Below, piece after piece: positions 43,497 through 52,694 of a stretch of DNA of 64,000 nucleotides (position 1 is the stretch's first letter; each line of letters opens with the position of its first letter). The notes under the pieces were generated by a model. It was not told where the DNA came from. It ran no database searches and saw only the letters and a list, made by a program, of their open reading frames with translations. This DNA is from Labrenzia sp. CE80 (lineage in GTDB: Bacteria > Pseudomonadota > Alphaproteobacteria > Rhizobiales > Stappiaceae). The stretch is from NCBI RefSeq assembly GCF_009650605.1, contig NZ_WAJT01000001.1:992001-1056000 (forward strand). Reading direction: 5' to 3'. Both the position numbers and the translations under genes were made by a program.

Positions 43497-44628
43497 ATGC
43501 GCGCCGAAATGGAAGCCATCGTCGATGAAATCAAGCAGGCCATAAGCCTGCTGAGGAGGCATCTTTGACTGGGATCAAGCCCTTGTCCGTCTAGATGAAC
43601 TCAATGCTGCCTCGGAGGATCCCGAACTATGGAATGATCCGACGAAGGCGCAAAAAATGATGCGAGAGCGTCAGCAGCTTGACGACGGCATCAACGGTGT
43701 ACGCGGCCTTGAGCAGGACCTTGCCGACAATATTGAATTGATCGAACTCGGCGAGATGGAAGACGACCAATCAGTCATTGATGATGCCGAAGAGGCACTT
43801 CGCGGCCTGAAGGATAAGGTCAATGAGTTGCAGTTGAACTCGCTTCTGTCTGGCGAGGCTGATGCCAATGACACCTACCTGGAGATCAACTCCGGGGCAG
43901 GGGGCACGGAGAGCCAGGACTGGGCTTCCATGCTTTTGCGCATGTACCGTCGCTGGGCCGAAAAGCGCGGCTTCAAGGTCGAGGTACTTGAGTATCATGA
44001 CGGTGAAGAAGCTGGGATCAAGTCCGCGACCTTGCTGATCAAGGGCGAGAATGCCTATGGCTGGCTGAAGACCGAATCCGGCGTGCACCGGCTTGTCCGA
44101 ATTTCGCCCTACGACAGCCAGGCCCGACGGCACACCAGCTTTTCAAGCGCCTGGGTCTATCCGGTCATCGACGACTCGATCGACATTGATATCAATGAGA
44201 GCGATTGCCGGATCGACACCTACCGCGCATCAGGAGCCGGTGGTCAGCACGTCAACACGACTGACTCTGCCGTTCGCATCACTCACCAGCCCACCGGGAT
44301 TGTGGTGCAGTGCCAGTCCGAGCGTTCGCAGCACAAGAACAGGGCAACGGCCTGGTCGATGCTGAAGGCGCGTCTTTATGAGGCTGAACTCAAGAAGCGT
44401 GAGGAGGCGGCCAACCAGGAGCAGGCGTCGAAGACGGACATTGGATGGGGGCATCAGATCCGTTCCTACGTCCTGCAGCCCTATCAGCTGGTCAAGGACC
44501 TTCGAACAGGTGTCGAGAGCACCTCTCCCCAGGACGTTCTTGACGGCGATCTGGACAAGTTCATGGAGGCCTCACTGGCCCAGCGTGTCTTCGGTGGGGA
44601 AACCGCCGAAGTTGAAGATATCGACTGA
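43497..44628 (+). CDS. prfB: peptide chain release factor 2, expressed by +1 frameshift
   Basis: RF2 of 376 residues reading UGA and UAA. The gene is in two frames: codons 43497-43565 (23 residues, MRAEMEAIVDEIKQAISLLR onward) end at an in-frame TGA (43566-43568). Skipping T43566 continues as DWDQALVRLDELNAASEDPE and runs to 44628. The site AGGAGG-CAT-CTT-TGA-C has the same spacing as the E. coli RF2 site. The peptidyl-hydrolysis motif GGQ is at 248-250 (SGAGGQHVN). The stop-recognition tripeptide reads SPY (RISPYDSQARRHTSF) where E. coli has SPF; I recall SPY in other alphaproteobacterial RF2. A terminator follows. Confidence 0.97.
43554..43569 (+). promoter_or_regulatory. programmed +1 frameshift site of prfB
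   Basis: The internal Shine-Dalgarno AGGAGG (43554-43559), CAT, then CTTTGAC (43563-43569). When RF2 is scarce the ribosome pauses at UGA and slips from CUU to UUU, giving autoregulation of RF2. This is a known mechanism; the sequence elements are all present. Confidence 0.95.
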
Positions 44629-44651
44629 TTTCTTGAACGATGACGACAAAC

Positions 44652-44682
44652 AAAAAGCGCCGCTATCCAGCGGCGCTTTTTT
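44652..44682. terminator. bidirectional terminator between prfB and the M23 peptidase gene
   Basis: Nine-base arms AGCGCCGCT (44656-44664) and AGCGGCGCT (44669-44677) with loop ATCC, five A before and six T after. Confidence 0.88.
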
Positions 44683-44700
44683 CGTTTCAGATCATGTCGA

Positions 44701-46035
44701 TCAGCTGTCGATCAGCTTCGAGAGCCGATCACCGGCAGTCACGAAAGCGGCTGGGTCGAGAGGTTCTTTTCCCATGCGGATTTCATAATGCAGATGTGGT
44801 CCGGTGGAGCGGCCGGTTGAGCCGACATTACCGATCACATCGCCCGTCGTAACATGGTCCCCCTTGGAGACATGCATGCGGCTCAGGTGGGCATAACGGC
44901 TGACAAAGCCGTTGGCATGGCGAATTTCCACGAGTTTGCCGTAGCCACCCTTGCGACCCGCGTGAACGACCGTTCCCGGTGCCGAAGAATAGACGCGTGC
45001 GCCATAGGATGCCTTGAAATCCATTCCCGTATGCATGGCGACCTTACCCAGAAAGGGATCAATCCGCGGGCCGAATCGGCTTGAAATCTTGACGTTCTGC
45101 ATTGGACGACTGATCGGCAGGCGTTTGGCTGCGATCTTCAAATTGTCCAGTGTCACTAAGGCGCGCTCCGCACGTTTGACGCGACCTGTAAAGCCGCCGC
45201 CGGTGTAGGGAATATAGGGACCGCCAATACCGCTTCGGCCCGAAGCCGTGCTCGCTGGCCTCAGGTTGACACCGAGCGGCCGCGTTGCCGCCAGAATTGT
45301 GTCGATTTGCGTTTCAGTCGCGACTGCAAGCGCATCCAGAGCAGATACGCTTTCCTGACTCATCGCGAGAATGTCCTGTTCCACCTGATCCAACGCAGCT
45401 TGCTCACCGGGCGTGGGAACAAGCGGTTTTGCTGATTCATCCGGCATGGCGCTGGACGTGCCGCGCAGGCCCAGAGCTTTCAATGGGTTTTCAAGAAGTT
45501 CCGGTTCACCGCCGATCGCAAGCTCTGCGTCTTCCGCTACAATCGCAAGAGGGTCAGGCTCCGTTTCCGGCTTCTTTGTGGGCAGTATCTTGGACGACGC
45601 GAGCTGGATACCGTTGCGCTCGGCGCGTTTCATCAGGGATGTCACGACAGCATGGCGCTGGTTGAGTGTCTCTTGACGACGTATAAGATCGGAGACCCGA
45701 AGCTCCACACTTTCACGATCAATAGCCTGACGGCTGTTCAGACGGTCGATTTCCGCTCGAAGCCTTTCGATCCGATCCTGGTAAGCGGTCTCAATGGCCG
45801 CCTGTCTGGTGTGTGCTGTCTCGAGCTTGTCCCCACGCACAATCCAGTAGCCTGCGCCTCCGATTGCGCCAAGAGTCAGCACTGAGATGAAAGACGCGAG
45901 AACGATTGCGGTTCTGGGGCTGAGCGTCAGGGGCCATCGGCGCTCAGGAGAACGCGCGGACGGCTTGTGCTCTGCACCTGGTAGTGCGAAACGGTGCCGA
46001 TAAGGCTTTTCTTGACTGAACGGGGTCAAAGGCAT
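44701..46035 (-). CDS. M23-family metallopeptidase with coiled coil
   Basis: A 444-residue membrane-anchored peptidase of the LytM/EnvC group. The N-terminal cytoplasmic part is basic; one membrane helix (TAIVLASFISVLTLGAIGGA) and a coiled coil with AIETAYQDRIERLRAEIDRL follow. The C-terminal M23 domain has HTGMDFKASYGARVYSSAPG (first zinc His and Asp), YAHLSRMHVSKGD and TGPHLHYEIRMG with the HxH motif, so it appears catalytically intact. It likely cuts peptidoglycan cross-links or activates amidases. I chose ATG 46035; an ATG at 46149 would add 38 residues not typical for the family. Confidence 0.9.
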   Translation of the reverse strand: MPLTPFSQEKPYRHRFALPGAEHKPSARSPERRWPLTLSPRTAIVLASFISVLTLGAIGGAGYWIVRGDKLETAHTRQAAIETAYQDRIERLRAEIDRLNSRQAIDRESVELRVSDLIRRQETLNQRHAVVTSLMKRAERNGIQLASSKILPTKKPETEPDPLAIVAEDAELAIGGEPELLENPLKALGLRGTSSAMPDESAKPLVPTPGEQAALDQVEQDILAMSQESVSALDALAVATETQIDTILAATRPLGVNLRPASTASGRSGIGGPYIPYTGGGFTGRVKRAERALVTLDNLKIAAKRLPISRPMQNVKISSRFGPRIDPFLGKVAMHTGMDFKASYGARVYSSAPGTVVHAGRKGGYGKLVEIRHANGFVSRYAHLSRMHVSKGDHVTTGDVIGNVGSTGRSTGPHLHYEIRMGKEPLDPAAFVTAGDRLSKLIDS

Positions 46036-46317
46036 CACTCGATTACTGCAGCGTCTAAATCGAGGATGATTAGATATTGGTAAGGTTAACAAAGCCTGTT
46101 TTTTGGGAGTCCGTCGGAACAGTTTTGCCGAACTACCTTGTGTTTTCATAGGAATAGATGCGTGTCAGATTTTGCCCGGTATGCCGCTTTCGGCAACAGG
46201 GCGGTCCTGGGACGAAAATTTCAACGCGAAAGAGATTCGCACGACCTCGGCGCATAGGATGTGGCGCTTCGGGCGGTGCGGCAGGCCGATGTTTAAGTGA
46301 CCCGCCGCGCGCCCTTG

Positions 46318-46785
46318 TCAGAGGCCCTTTGCGGCTTCCAGGACCGCTTCCGCATGTCCTGGAACCTTTACCTTGCGCCAGATCTTCGCAATTTTTCCGT
46401 CCGCGCCAATCAGGAATGTTGAGCGCTCGACGCCCATGTATTTCTTGCCATACATCGACTTTTCGACCCATACGCCATACGCGTTGCAAGCGGTCTGTTC
46501 GGGGTCTGCAGCGAGCCGGACCTCCAGATCGTGCTTGGCCTTGAACTTGTCGTGCTTTGCAGCGGTGTCCGGTGAAATGCCGATGATTGTGACACCAATT
46601 GCACTGAAGTCCGACATGAGACCTGTGAAGGCGATGGCTTCTTTCGTGCAGCCCGGTGTGTCGTCCTTGGGATAGAAATAGACGACAACTGGTTTGCCTG
46701 AAAGCGCCGAAAGTTTGATGCGTTCTCCGCCATCCGCCTCCAGGTCAAAGTCGGGTGCCGCGGTTCCGGTGTCCAAATCGCTCAT
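46318..46785 (-). CDS. bcp: Bcp-type thioredoxin-dependent peroxiredoxin
   Basis: A 155-residue peroxiredoxin Q/Bcp that reduces peroxides. ATG 46785 is preceded by AAGGAAGG and gives the normal start MSDLDTGTAAPDFDLEADGG. The peroxidatic Cys is in YPKDDTPGCTKEAIAFTGLM. The resolving Cys that E. coli Bcp has five residues later is absent (Ala-Ile there); the only other Cys is in QTACNAYGVW, so it is a 1-Cys type or uses that Cys. Cytoplasmic, monocistronic. Confidence 0.94.
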   Translation of the reverse strand: MSDLDTGTAAPDFDLEADGGERIKLSALSGKPVVVYFYPKDDTPGCTKEAIAFTGLMSDFSAIGVTIIGISPDTAAKHDKFKAKHDLEVRLAADPEQTACNAYGVWVEKSMYGKKYMGVERSTFLIGADGKIAKIWRKVKVPGHAEAVLEAAKGL

Positions 46786-46996
46786 GTGCCTTCCTTCTGT
46801 CGCACTCAATGGTTTAAAGCCTGGGCGGAATGTGCGAGACCTCTAAGTACTTTATTACTTTTATGCCTCCTAGAGGTATCATAGGTCGCGGATCGACTCA
46901 TTCAATTCCCGGTGGACGATTCCGGAGTAATAAACAGCTTGCTGGACAAGGAGCAGGCCATGCGATGCCTAGAGGCTACAGGTAATCAAGACGTTC

Positions 46997-49900
46997 ATGG
47001 GCAGTCAAAACAAGGCAAATGAGGCACCTCGCCGCAGAAGTTGGCTCCACAGGAGTCTTGTCGGCTGTCTGTTTCTTTTTGTTCTTGGTTTTTGTGCGAT
47101 CGTTTATGCGGTTCTAGGCGGTCCGGTTCATGTTCCCATGCTGGCGCGCTTCTTGGCGGAACAGGCAAGCCAGGGCCCGGCAAAGCTCTCGATTGTCGAT
47201 GCGTCCCTCGATTTTACACATGACGACGGCATTCGCGTGGTTGTACGTGATGCTCATTTGAAGCTTGAAGGGGAGGTGCCAGTCGAGATTATCCTGCCAC
47301 GCGTCGAAGCGCCCATTAATGGCACATCCCTTCTGGCTGGAGAGATCCACTTCGTTTCATTGCAGCTCGATCGTCCGAAAGTCATTCTCGGCGTGCCTGA
47401 GAGTGAGCGGGAATTGCCGGAGATGGCGCATCTCATGGAGGCGGTCGACCGGGTTGCAGATGTCGTTGACAGCGAATTTGCGCGCCGCAATCTGGCGCGG
47501 GTCCATGTGGCCAACGGGGACCTTGAGATCACTGGGGCGCTCGCGCGCTCGTTCAACGGCATTGATGCAGAAATCACCCGGCGCGATGACCGCAGGATCG
47601 ACGCAACCGCTCGCGTTGCTGGCCGTGTTGGTCCCTGGGAAATTCAGTTGACGAGTCGACCGGCGGACCGGGACACCGAACAAAGGCGAATGGCGGTCTT
47701 GTTCAAAGATGTCACTCTCGGTGATCTGGTCAGTCCTGAGAGCGAGTTGAGGAGCGGCAAGGGCATGGGACTGCCGCTAAGCGCCAGGTTCGATAGCCTG
47801 TTTGATGAGGCCGGCAATTTCCTTTCAGCGAATCTTGTTGGGCGCATCAACGACGGATGGTTCCAGATGGGACGCACGTCTGTGCGGTTTGATGACGTTG
47901 CCCTGTCACTAGAATGGCTGCCGGAGGTTCCCGGCATCCGGATCGGGACGTCGCACATCATCTATGGCAATACGCAGATCTTTTATGACGGCCACATCCA
48001 GCCACCGCTGAAGCCAGGCGATGATTGGGATCTGGCGCTTGCGACCGAGAGGGCCCAGTTCGGGTCGTCAGATATTCCCCTTGCGCCGATTGCAATTGAT
48101 ACGTTCCAGCTGGCGGGGCGCTATGTTCCAGATGATCGAACTTTCTTTTTCGACAAGGCTGGCATGATTGCTGGCCCGGCCCAGCTCTTTGCGTCGGGCT
48201 CTGTCGAGATACGTTCGGATGGACCCTATCTGGCGCTTGCGCTTGAAGGGCAAGACCTGCCAATAGGGCTCACCAAGCAGGTCTGGCCGATCACGCTGGT
48301 TCCGCCTGCAAGGCGTTGGATCATTGATCGTGTATTGGATGGGCAGGTGGATCGAGTCCGCTTTCAGGGTGCGGTGCGTCCGCCCGCTTTTAATCCAGCC
48401 AATCCCGACCCAGGCTGGTCTGGCAATGATATGGGGCTGGAGCTGTCGTTTTCAGACGCCGAGATCCAGCCTGTAGGCGACGTGCCAAATGTATCGGGAA
48501 TTTCTGGGACCGTCTCGATCAAGAATGAGGTTCTTACGGTAAAGGGTCAGGACGGATTTTCCAACGTTGAGGGCGGCGGCACTGTTGCCATGCCCGAAGG
48601 GATCTTCAAGATCCTGCGTCTGCGCGAAAGAGACAACAAGCTTGGTGTTCTGGACATCAAGCTGGATGGCGAGGCAAAGGACATCGCTGAAATTATCGAC
48701 AGCGATCCCTTTCGAGTGATGCAACGCGCCGAAGTGGAAACGGACGGTATCTCCGGTGATGGCGCCATGCGGATCGAAGCTGAATTCGGTCTACGCAGAA
48801 AGATTGATGTTGGGGACATCATATGGCAGGCGCAGGCAACCTCGAACAACTTCTCCTCCAGCAAGCCGATCAAGGGCCACAAGATTGAGCGTGCGGATGT
48901 CGAGGTTGATGCGGATCAGACGCAGGTCTCCATCGTTGGCAAAGGGGTTCTTGATGGCTTGCCTGCGGATATCAATTTGCTCCTGCCGCTCGGTGGCTCG
49001 AATGTCCAGGCGCGACAGGGCGTTGTTCTGGATGTTACCGCAGATCAGCTGAAGGAGCGCAGCATCGACCTGACTGCATTTCTCAAGGGTTCGATGTTGA
49101 TGACTGTTGAGGATGCGGACGGGATCAAAACCTTCGACGTGGATCTCACCAAGACCAGCCTTCGGCTGAACGCACTTGGTTGGGAGAAGGCGCCAGGTGT
49201 TCCCGCAACGGCGACCTTCCGGCTTATTGAAACAGACACAGAGCGCAAGGTTCAGGACTTTGAGCTGGTTTCCGACGGTGTCGACGTAACCGGCGCGATG
49301 GCCCTTTCGTTGGACGGGGATCTACAGAGTGCATCCTTCTCGAAGTTCCAGCTCCGCAGTGGTGATGATGCGTCCCTGACGATCACACGTGGCAGCAATG
49401 GTCGTTTCAAGATCGCGATGGCGGGCGAAGAGTTTGACGCGCGTGGCCTGATCCGCGAGGTTGGTAAACCCAAGTCTGGTGCCGGAACCTCAGACTTTTC
49501 AAAGGGCCTGGCTGTTACGGCCAATCTTGCGCGGGTGACAGGCTTCAACGGCGTTGGTATCGAGAAGTTCTCCGGTGTGATTGAGACCGATGCGGAGGGT
49601 CTGACGTCTGCAGATGTCACTGGGCTCCTGAATGGGCGCGCACCCTTCAGTTTTGAAATTGACGATGCCTCCAGCGGCTCCGGGCGCGTTGCCGAAGGTC
49701 TTTTTGAAGACTCCGGCGCTCTCTTGAGGTTTCTCGACGTTTATCAGCGTATGAGAGGCGGTCGGGGAAGCTTGAATGTGGACATGGCCGATCACACCAC
49801 GTGGGATGGCACTTTCAAAGTGACCGGCCTTTCGATCACTGAGGACCCAGCTATTCGCAAGCTGACGGAGCAGAGAAACCTGCTCCAGCGAAAGCAACAG

Positions 49901-50287
49901 GGATCGGTGGTGATCGCGACTGGCGGCGGCGGTGTCGGTGAGGCTTCGTTCGATACGCTCGACATTGCCTTCACGCGATCGGGTCAGACACTTACGATCT
50001 CCCAAGGAGGGCTGAAGGGGGCTGTGATTGGTGGCACGGTTTCGGGAACCGTGGATCTTGCGTCTCAAACCATGGACCTGAACGGCACCTTTGTTCCGAT
50101 CTATGCGCTGAACAACATCTTCGCCAATATTCCGCTGCTCGGGTTTGCTCTTGGAGGTTCGTCCGGGGAGGGGTTGATTGGTGTGACGTATCGCCTGTCG
50201 GGTGCGCTTTCGGACCCGGTTCTTTCAGTCAATCCGATCTCGGCAATCGCGCCCGGCATTTTCCGCAAGATGTTTGAGTTTCAATAA
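46997..50287 (+). CDS. YhdP/AsmA-like protein (DUF3971)
   Basis: A 1096-residue inner-membrane-anchored giant. A basic N-terminus (RRRSWLHRSL) is followed by one membrane helix (VGCLFLFVLGFCAIVYAVLG, about 22-41) and then a long periplasmic beta-rich region. LAPIAIDTFQLAGRYVPDDR and the WIIDRVLDGQVDRVRFQGAV segment fit DUF3971. The C-terminal AsmA-like part contains GSVVIATGGGGVGEASFDTL, GAVIGGTVSGTVDLASQTMD and ANIPLLGFALGGSSGEGLIG. In E. coli YhdP and relatives bridge the periplasm and carry phospholipids to the outer membrane. It is followed by a terminator shared with tyrS. Confidence 0.9.
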   Translation: MGSQNKANEAPRRRSWLHRSLVGCLFLFVLGFCAIVYAVLGGPVHVPMLARFLAEQASQGPAKLSIVDASLDFTHDDGIRVVVRDAHLKLEGEVPVEIILPRVEAPINGTSLLAGEIHFVSLQLDRPKVILGVPESERELPEMAHLMEAVDRVADVVDSEFARRNLARVHVANGDLEITGALARSFNGIDAEITRRDDRRIDATARVAGRVGPWEIQLTSRPADRDTEQRRMAVLFKDVTLGDLVSPESELRSGKGMGLPLSARFDSLFDEAGNFLSANLVGRINDGWFQMGRTSVRFDDVALSLEWLPEVPGIRIGTSHIIYGNTQIFYDGHIQPPLKPGDDWDLALATERAQFGSSDIPLAPIAIDTFQLAGRYVPDDRTFFFDKAGMIAGPAQLFASGSVEIRSDGPYLALALEGQDLPIGLTKQVWPITLVPPARRWIIDRVLDGQVDRVRFQGAVRPPAFNPANPDPGWSGNDMGLELSFSDAEIQPVGDVPNVSGISGTVSIKNEVLTVKGQDGFSNVEGGGTVAMPEGIFKILRLRERDNKLGVLDIKLDGEAKDIAEIIDSDPFRVMQRAEVETDGISGDGAMRIEAEFGLRRKIDVGDIIWQAQATSNNFSSSKPIKGHKIERADVEVDADQTQVSIVGKGVLDGLPADINLLLPLGGSNVQARQGVVLDVTADQLKERSIDLTAFLKGSMLMTVEDADGIKTFDVDLTKTSLRLNALGWEKAPGVPATATFRLIETDTERKVQDFELVSDGVDVTGAMALSLDGDLQSASFSKFQLRSGDDASLTITRGSNGRFKIAMAGEEFDARGLIREVGKPKSGAGTSDFSKGLAVTANLARVTGFNGVGIEKFSGVIETDAEGLTSADVTGLLNGRAPFSFEIDDASSGSGRVAEGLFEDSGALLRFLDVYQRMRGGRGSLNVDMADHTTWDGTFKVTGLSITEDPAIRKLTEQRNLLQRKQQGSVVIATGGGGVGEASFDTLDIAFTRSGQTLTISQGGLKGAVIGGTVSGTVDLASQTMDLNGTFVPIYALNNIFANIPLLGFALGGSSGEGLIGVTYRLSGALSDPVLSVNPISAIAPGIFRKMFEFQ

Positions 50288-50320
50288 AAGAGGCCGGTTC
50301 GCAGACCGGCCTTTGTTGTT
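50288..50320. terminator. bidirectional terminator between the YhdP-like gene and tyrS
   Basis: Arms AGGCCGGT (50291-50298) and ACCGGCCT (50305-50312), loop TCGCAG, then TTGTTGTTTTC; AAAAG precedes it. Confidence 0.8.
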
Positions 50321-50340
50321 TTCTTGGGTGGTTGTCCGGC

Positions 50341-51594
50341 TTAGACCGGCCGAAGAAGAACGTGCTTCTTCTTGCCCAGAGACAGCTTGATCACGCCATC
50401 TTCCGTAACGTCGGCCAAGGACAGCTGACGCTTGTCATTCTGCTCGCCCTTGTCATTGATCTTCACGGCTCCGCCCTTGATGTTGCGCCGGACATCGCCG
50501 TTGGACGCACACAGGCCTGCGGTTACGAAGGCACTCAGAACGCCGATGCCTGCCTCCAGCTCTGCCTGGGGAACCTCGATGCTTGGAAGTCCTTCCGCCA
50601 TGGCGCCTTCTTCAAAGGCCTTGCGGGCGGTTTCGGCGGCGGCCTCGGCGGCTTCACGTCCATGGATCATGGCTGTTGCTTCGGTGGCGAGAACCTTTTT
50701 TGCCTCATTGATCTCGACACCTTCGAGGCTCGCCAGACGGGCGATCTCGTCCAGCGGGAGAATGGTGAAGAGCTTCAGGAACTTTTCAACATCTGCATCT
50801 TCGGTGTTGCGCCAATACTGCCAATAATCATATGCGGAAAGTTGCTCTTCATTCAGCCAAACGGCGCCAGCGGCCGTCTTACCCATCTTTGCACCCGATG
50901 AGGTCGTGAGAAGCGGCGCAGTGAGCGCGAAGGCTTCCGCCGTCTCCTTCCGGCGGATGAGATCGACGCCGGACAGAATGTTCGACCACTGGTCAGAACC
51001 GCCCATCTGCAGGCGGCAACCCGTGCGCTGGTAGATCTCGAGAAAGTCATAGCCCTGGAGCAGCATGTAATTGAATTCCAGGAAGGACAGGTGCTGCTCA
51101 CGTTCCAGGCGCAGTTTTACGGAATCGCGTTGGATCATCTGGTTGACAGAGAAATGTCGGCCGATGTCGCGCAGGAAATCCATGTAGTTGAGCTTGAGCA
51201 GCCAATCCGCGTTGTCGAGCATCAAGGCGTCGGTCGGACTGTCGCCGAAGGTCAGTAGCTTTTCGAAAACCTTGCGGATGCCAGCCTTGTTTTCCTCGAT
51301 TGTTTCATCGGTTAGAACCTTGCGGCTTTCGTCCTTGCCGGTCGGATCGCCGACGCGTGTTGTGCCACTGCCCATCAGGGCGATCGGCCGGTGACCGCTC
51401 TGCTGGAACCAGTAAAGCATCATGATGGTGACGAGTGAGCCGGCATGGAGGCTGGGCGCCGTGCAGTCGAAGCCAATATAGGCGGTGACGGTTTCTTTTG
51501 CGCAGAGCTCATCCAGCCCGGTTGGGTCTGAAATCTGGTGAATGAACCCGCGTTCTGAAAGGACCTTCAGGAACTCCGACTTGAACTCGCTCAT
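50341..51594 (-). CDS. tyrS: tyrosyl-tRNA synthetase
   Basis: A 417-residue class I synthetase for tRNA-Tyr. The start MSEFKSEFLKVLSERGFIHQ at 51594 fits the family; the longer frame to 51645 lacks support. The HIGH-like motif is in DCTAPSLHAGSLVTIMMLYW, tyrosine binding includes YIGFDCT and LLQGYDF, and the KMSKS counterpart is KMGKT in SSGAKMGKTAAGAVWL, normal for TyrRS. The C-terminal S4 RNA-binding domain (NGDVRRNIKGGAVKINDKGE) is present. Divergent from phnC. Confidence 0.97.
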   Translation of the reverse strand: MSEFKSEFLKVLSERGFIHQISDPTGLDELCAKETVTAYIGFDCTAPSLHAGSLVTIMMLYWFQQSGHRPIALMGSGTTRVGDPTGKDESRKVLTDETIEENKAGIRKVFEKLLTFGDSPTDALMLDNADWLLKLNYMDFLRDIGRHFSVNQMIQRDSVKLRLEREQHLSFLEFNYMLLQGYDFLEIYQRTGCRLQMGGSDQWSNILSGVDLIRRKETAEAFALTAPLLTTSSGAKMGKTAAGAVWLNEEQLSAYDYWQYWRNTEDADVEKFLKLFTILPLDEIARLASLEGVEINEAKKVLATEATAMIHGREAAEAAAETARKAFEEGAMAEGLPSIEVPQAELEAGIGVLSAFVTAGLCASNGDVRRNIKGGAVKINDKGEQNDKRQLSLADVTEDGVIKLSLGKKKHVLLRPV

Positions 51595-51844
51595 TTTGCA
51601 ACTTTTCCCGTAACGGCGGGCCGACGACTGCGGCCTTGAATACATTGGCCCCGCTATATCGGATGTTGCTCAGGATTTCACGTAGGCGGGTAAAAAAAGA
51701 CGGAGTGCTCTTTTCGTGCCCTAAATACGCAAGATCGGCCAGCTTTCCTGCCTTTGGGTGCCGTTTCGCCGTTTGGACATATATCCTTCACTCAGCTGTC
51801 AGCGGAAATTGCTAAGTTCCCGCCCGGATTTCGAAGGGGTGGAC

Positions 51845-52669
51845 ATGAGCGCGATCGGCATTTCAGGACTATCGAAGACGTATCGCGGCGGCACACGCGC
51901 GCTTGATCGGGTCAGCCTTACCGTTGAAGCGGGAGAGATGGTCGCTCTTATCGGCGCGTCCGGCTCCGGCAAGTCCACTCTCATTCGTCATATTTCAGGT
52001 CTTGTGCCTGCCGACAAAAATTCGGGCAGCTGCAAGATTGTCGTTGATGGAGCCGTTGTCCAGGAAGGCGGCCGGATTTCCCGCAACATTGCGACTGCCC
52101 GCACCGACATCGGTGTGATTTTCCAGCAGTTCAATCTGGTGCCGCGGCTCAGCGTTCTGAACAACGTACTGGCGGGCCTGCTGGGCAGAATGCCCGTGCT
52201 GCGTGGTGTGCTGGGTCTTTTCCGCAAGCAGGAGAGCCAGCTCGCGATGCAGGCGCTGGACCGGGTCGGAATTGCTCATACGGCGCGGCAGCGCGCTTCC
52301 ACCCTCTCGGGCGGACAGCAGCAACGCGCTGCCATTGCCAGAACGCTGGTGCAGGGCGCACGGGTCATTCTGGCCGACGAACCGATTGCCTCGCTCGACC
52401 CGGCATCCGCAAAGCGCGTGATGGGCATTCTTTCGCAAATCAACCAGGAGGACGGCATCACGGTTCTGGTGTCCCTGCATCAGGTTGAATACGCGCGGCG
52501 CTACTGCAAGCGCACGATCGCCATGCGCGCAGGACAGGTCGTCTTTGACGGCCCAAGCCGTGAACTGACGACCCAGTTCCTTCGAGACATTTACGGAGAG
52601 GCAAGCGAGGAACTCGTCTTGCCAGATGCCGACGACTTCGGGACCGAGCCAATGACGGCAACGGCCTGA
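51845..52669 (+). CDS. phnC: phosphonate-type ABC transporter ATP-binding protein
   Basis: A 274-residue ABC ATPase. Walker A GASGSGKST is near 38-46, the ABC signature TLSGGQQQRAAIARTLVQGA near 153-172, Walker B VILADEPIASLDP follows, and the switch His is in VSLHQVEYARRYCKR. ATG 51845 has AAGGGGTGG just upstream. It energises PhnE-mediated import of phosphonates, phosphite or phosphate esters bound by PhnD. No C-P lyase or phosphonatase gene is visible in the window, so the substrate is open. Confidence 0.94.
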   Translation: MSAIGISGLSKTYRGGTRALDRVSLTVEAGEMVALIGASGSGKSTLIRHISGLVPADKNSGSCKIVVDGAVVQEGGRISRNIATARTDIGVIFQQFNLVPRLSVLNNVLAGLLGRMPVLRGVLGLFRKQESQLAMQALDRVGIAHTARQRASTLSGGQQQRAAIARTLVQGARVILADEPIASLDPASAKRVMGILSQINQEDGITVLVSLHQVEYARRYCKRTIAMRAGQVVFDGPSRELTTQFLRDIYGEASEELVLPDADDFGTEPMTATA

Positions 52670-52694
52670 TACATCCCCACAGGAGATGCCTTCC

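Noticed and set aside
51786..51802. possible Pho box upstream of phnC
   Set aside because: One CTGTCA half is present (51796-51801), but the second repeat does not occur at 11-base spacing; the CTTCACT before it is 10 bases away and matches poorly.
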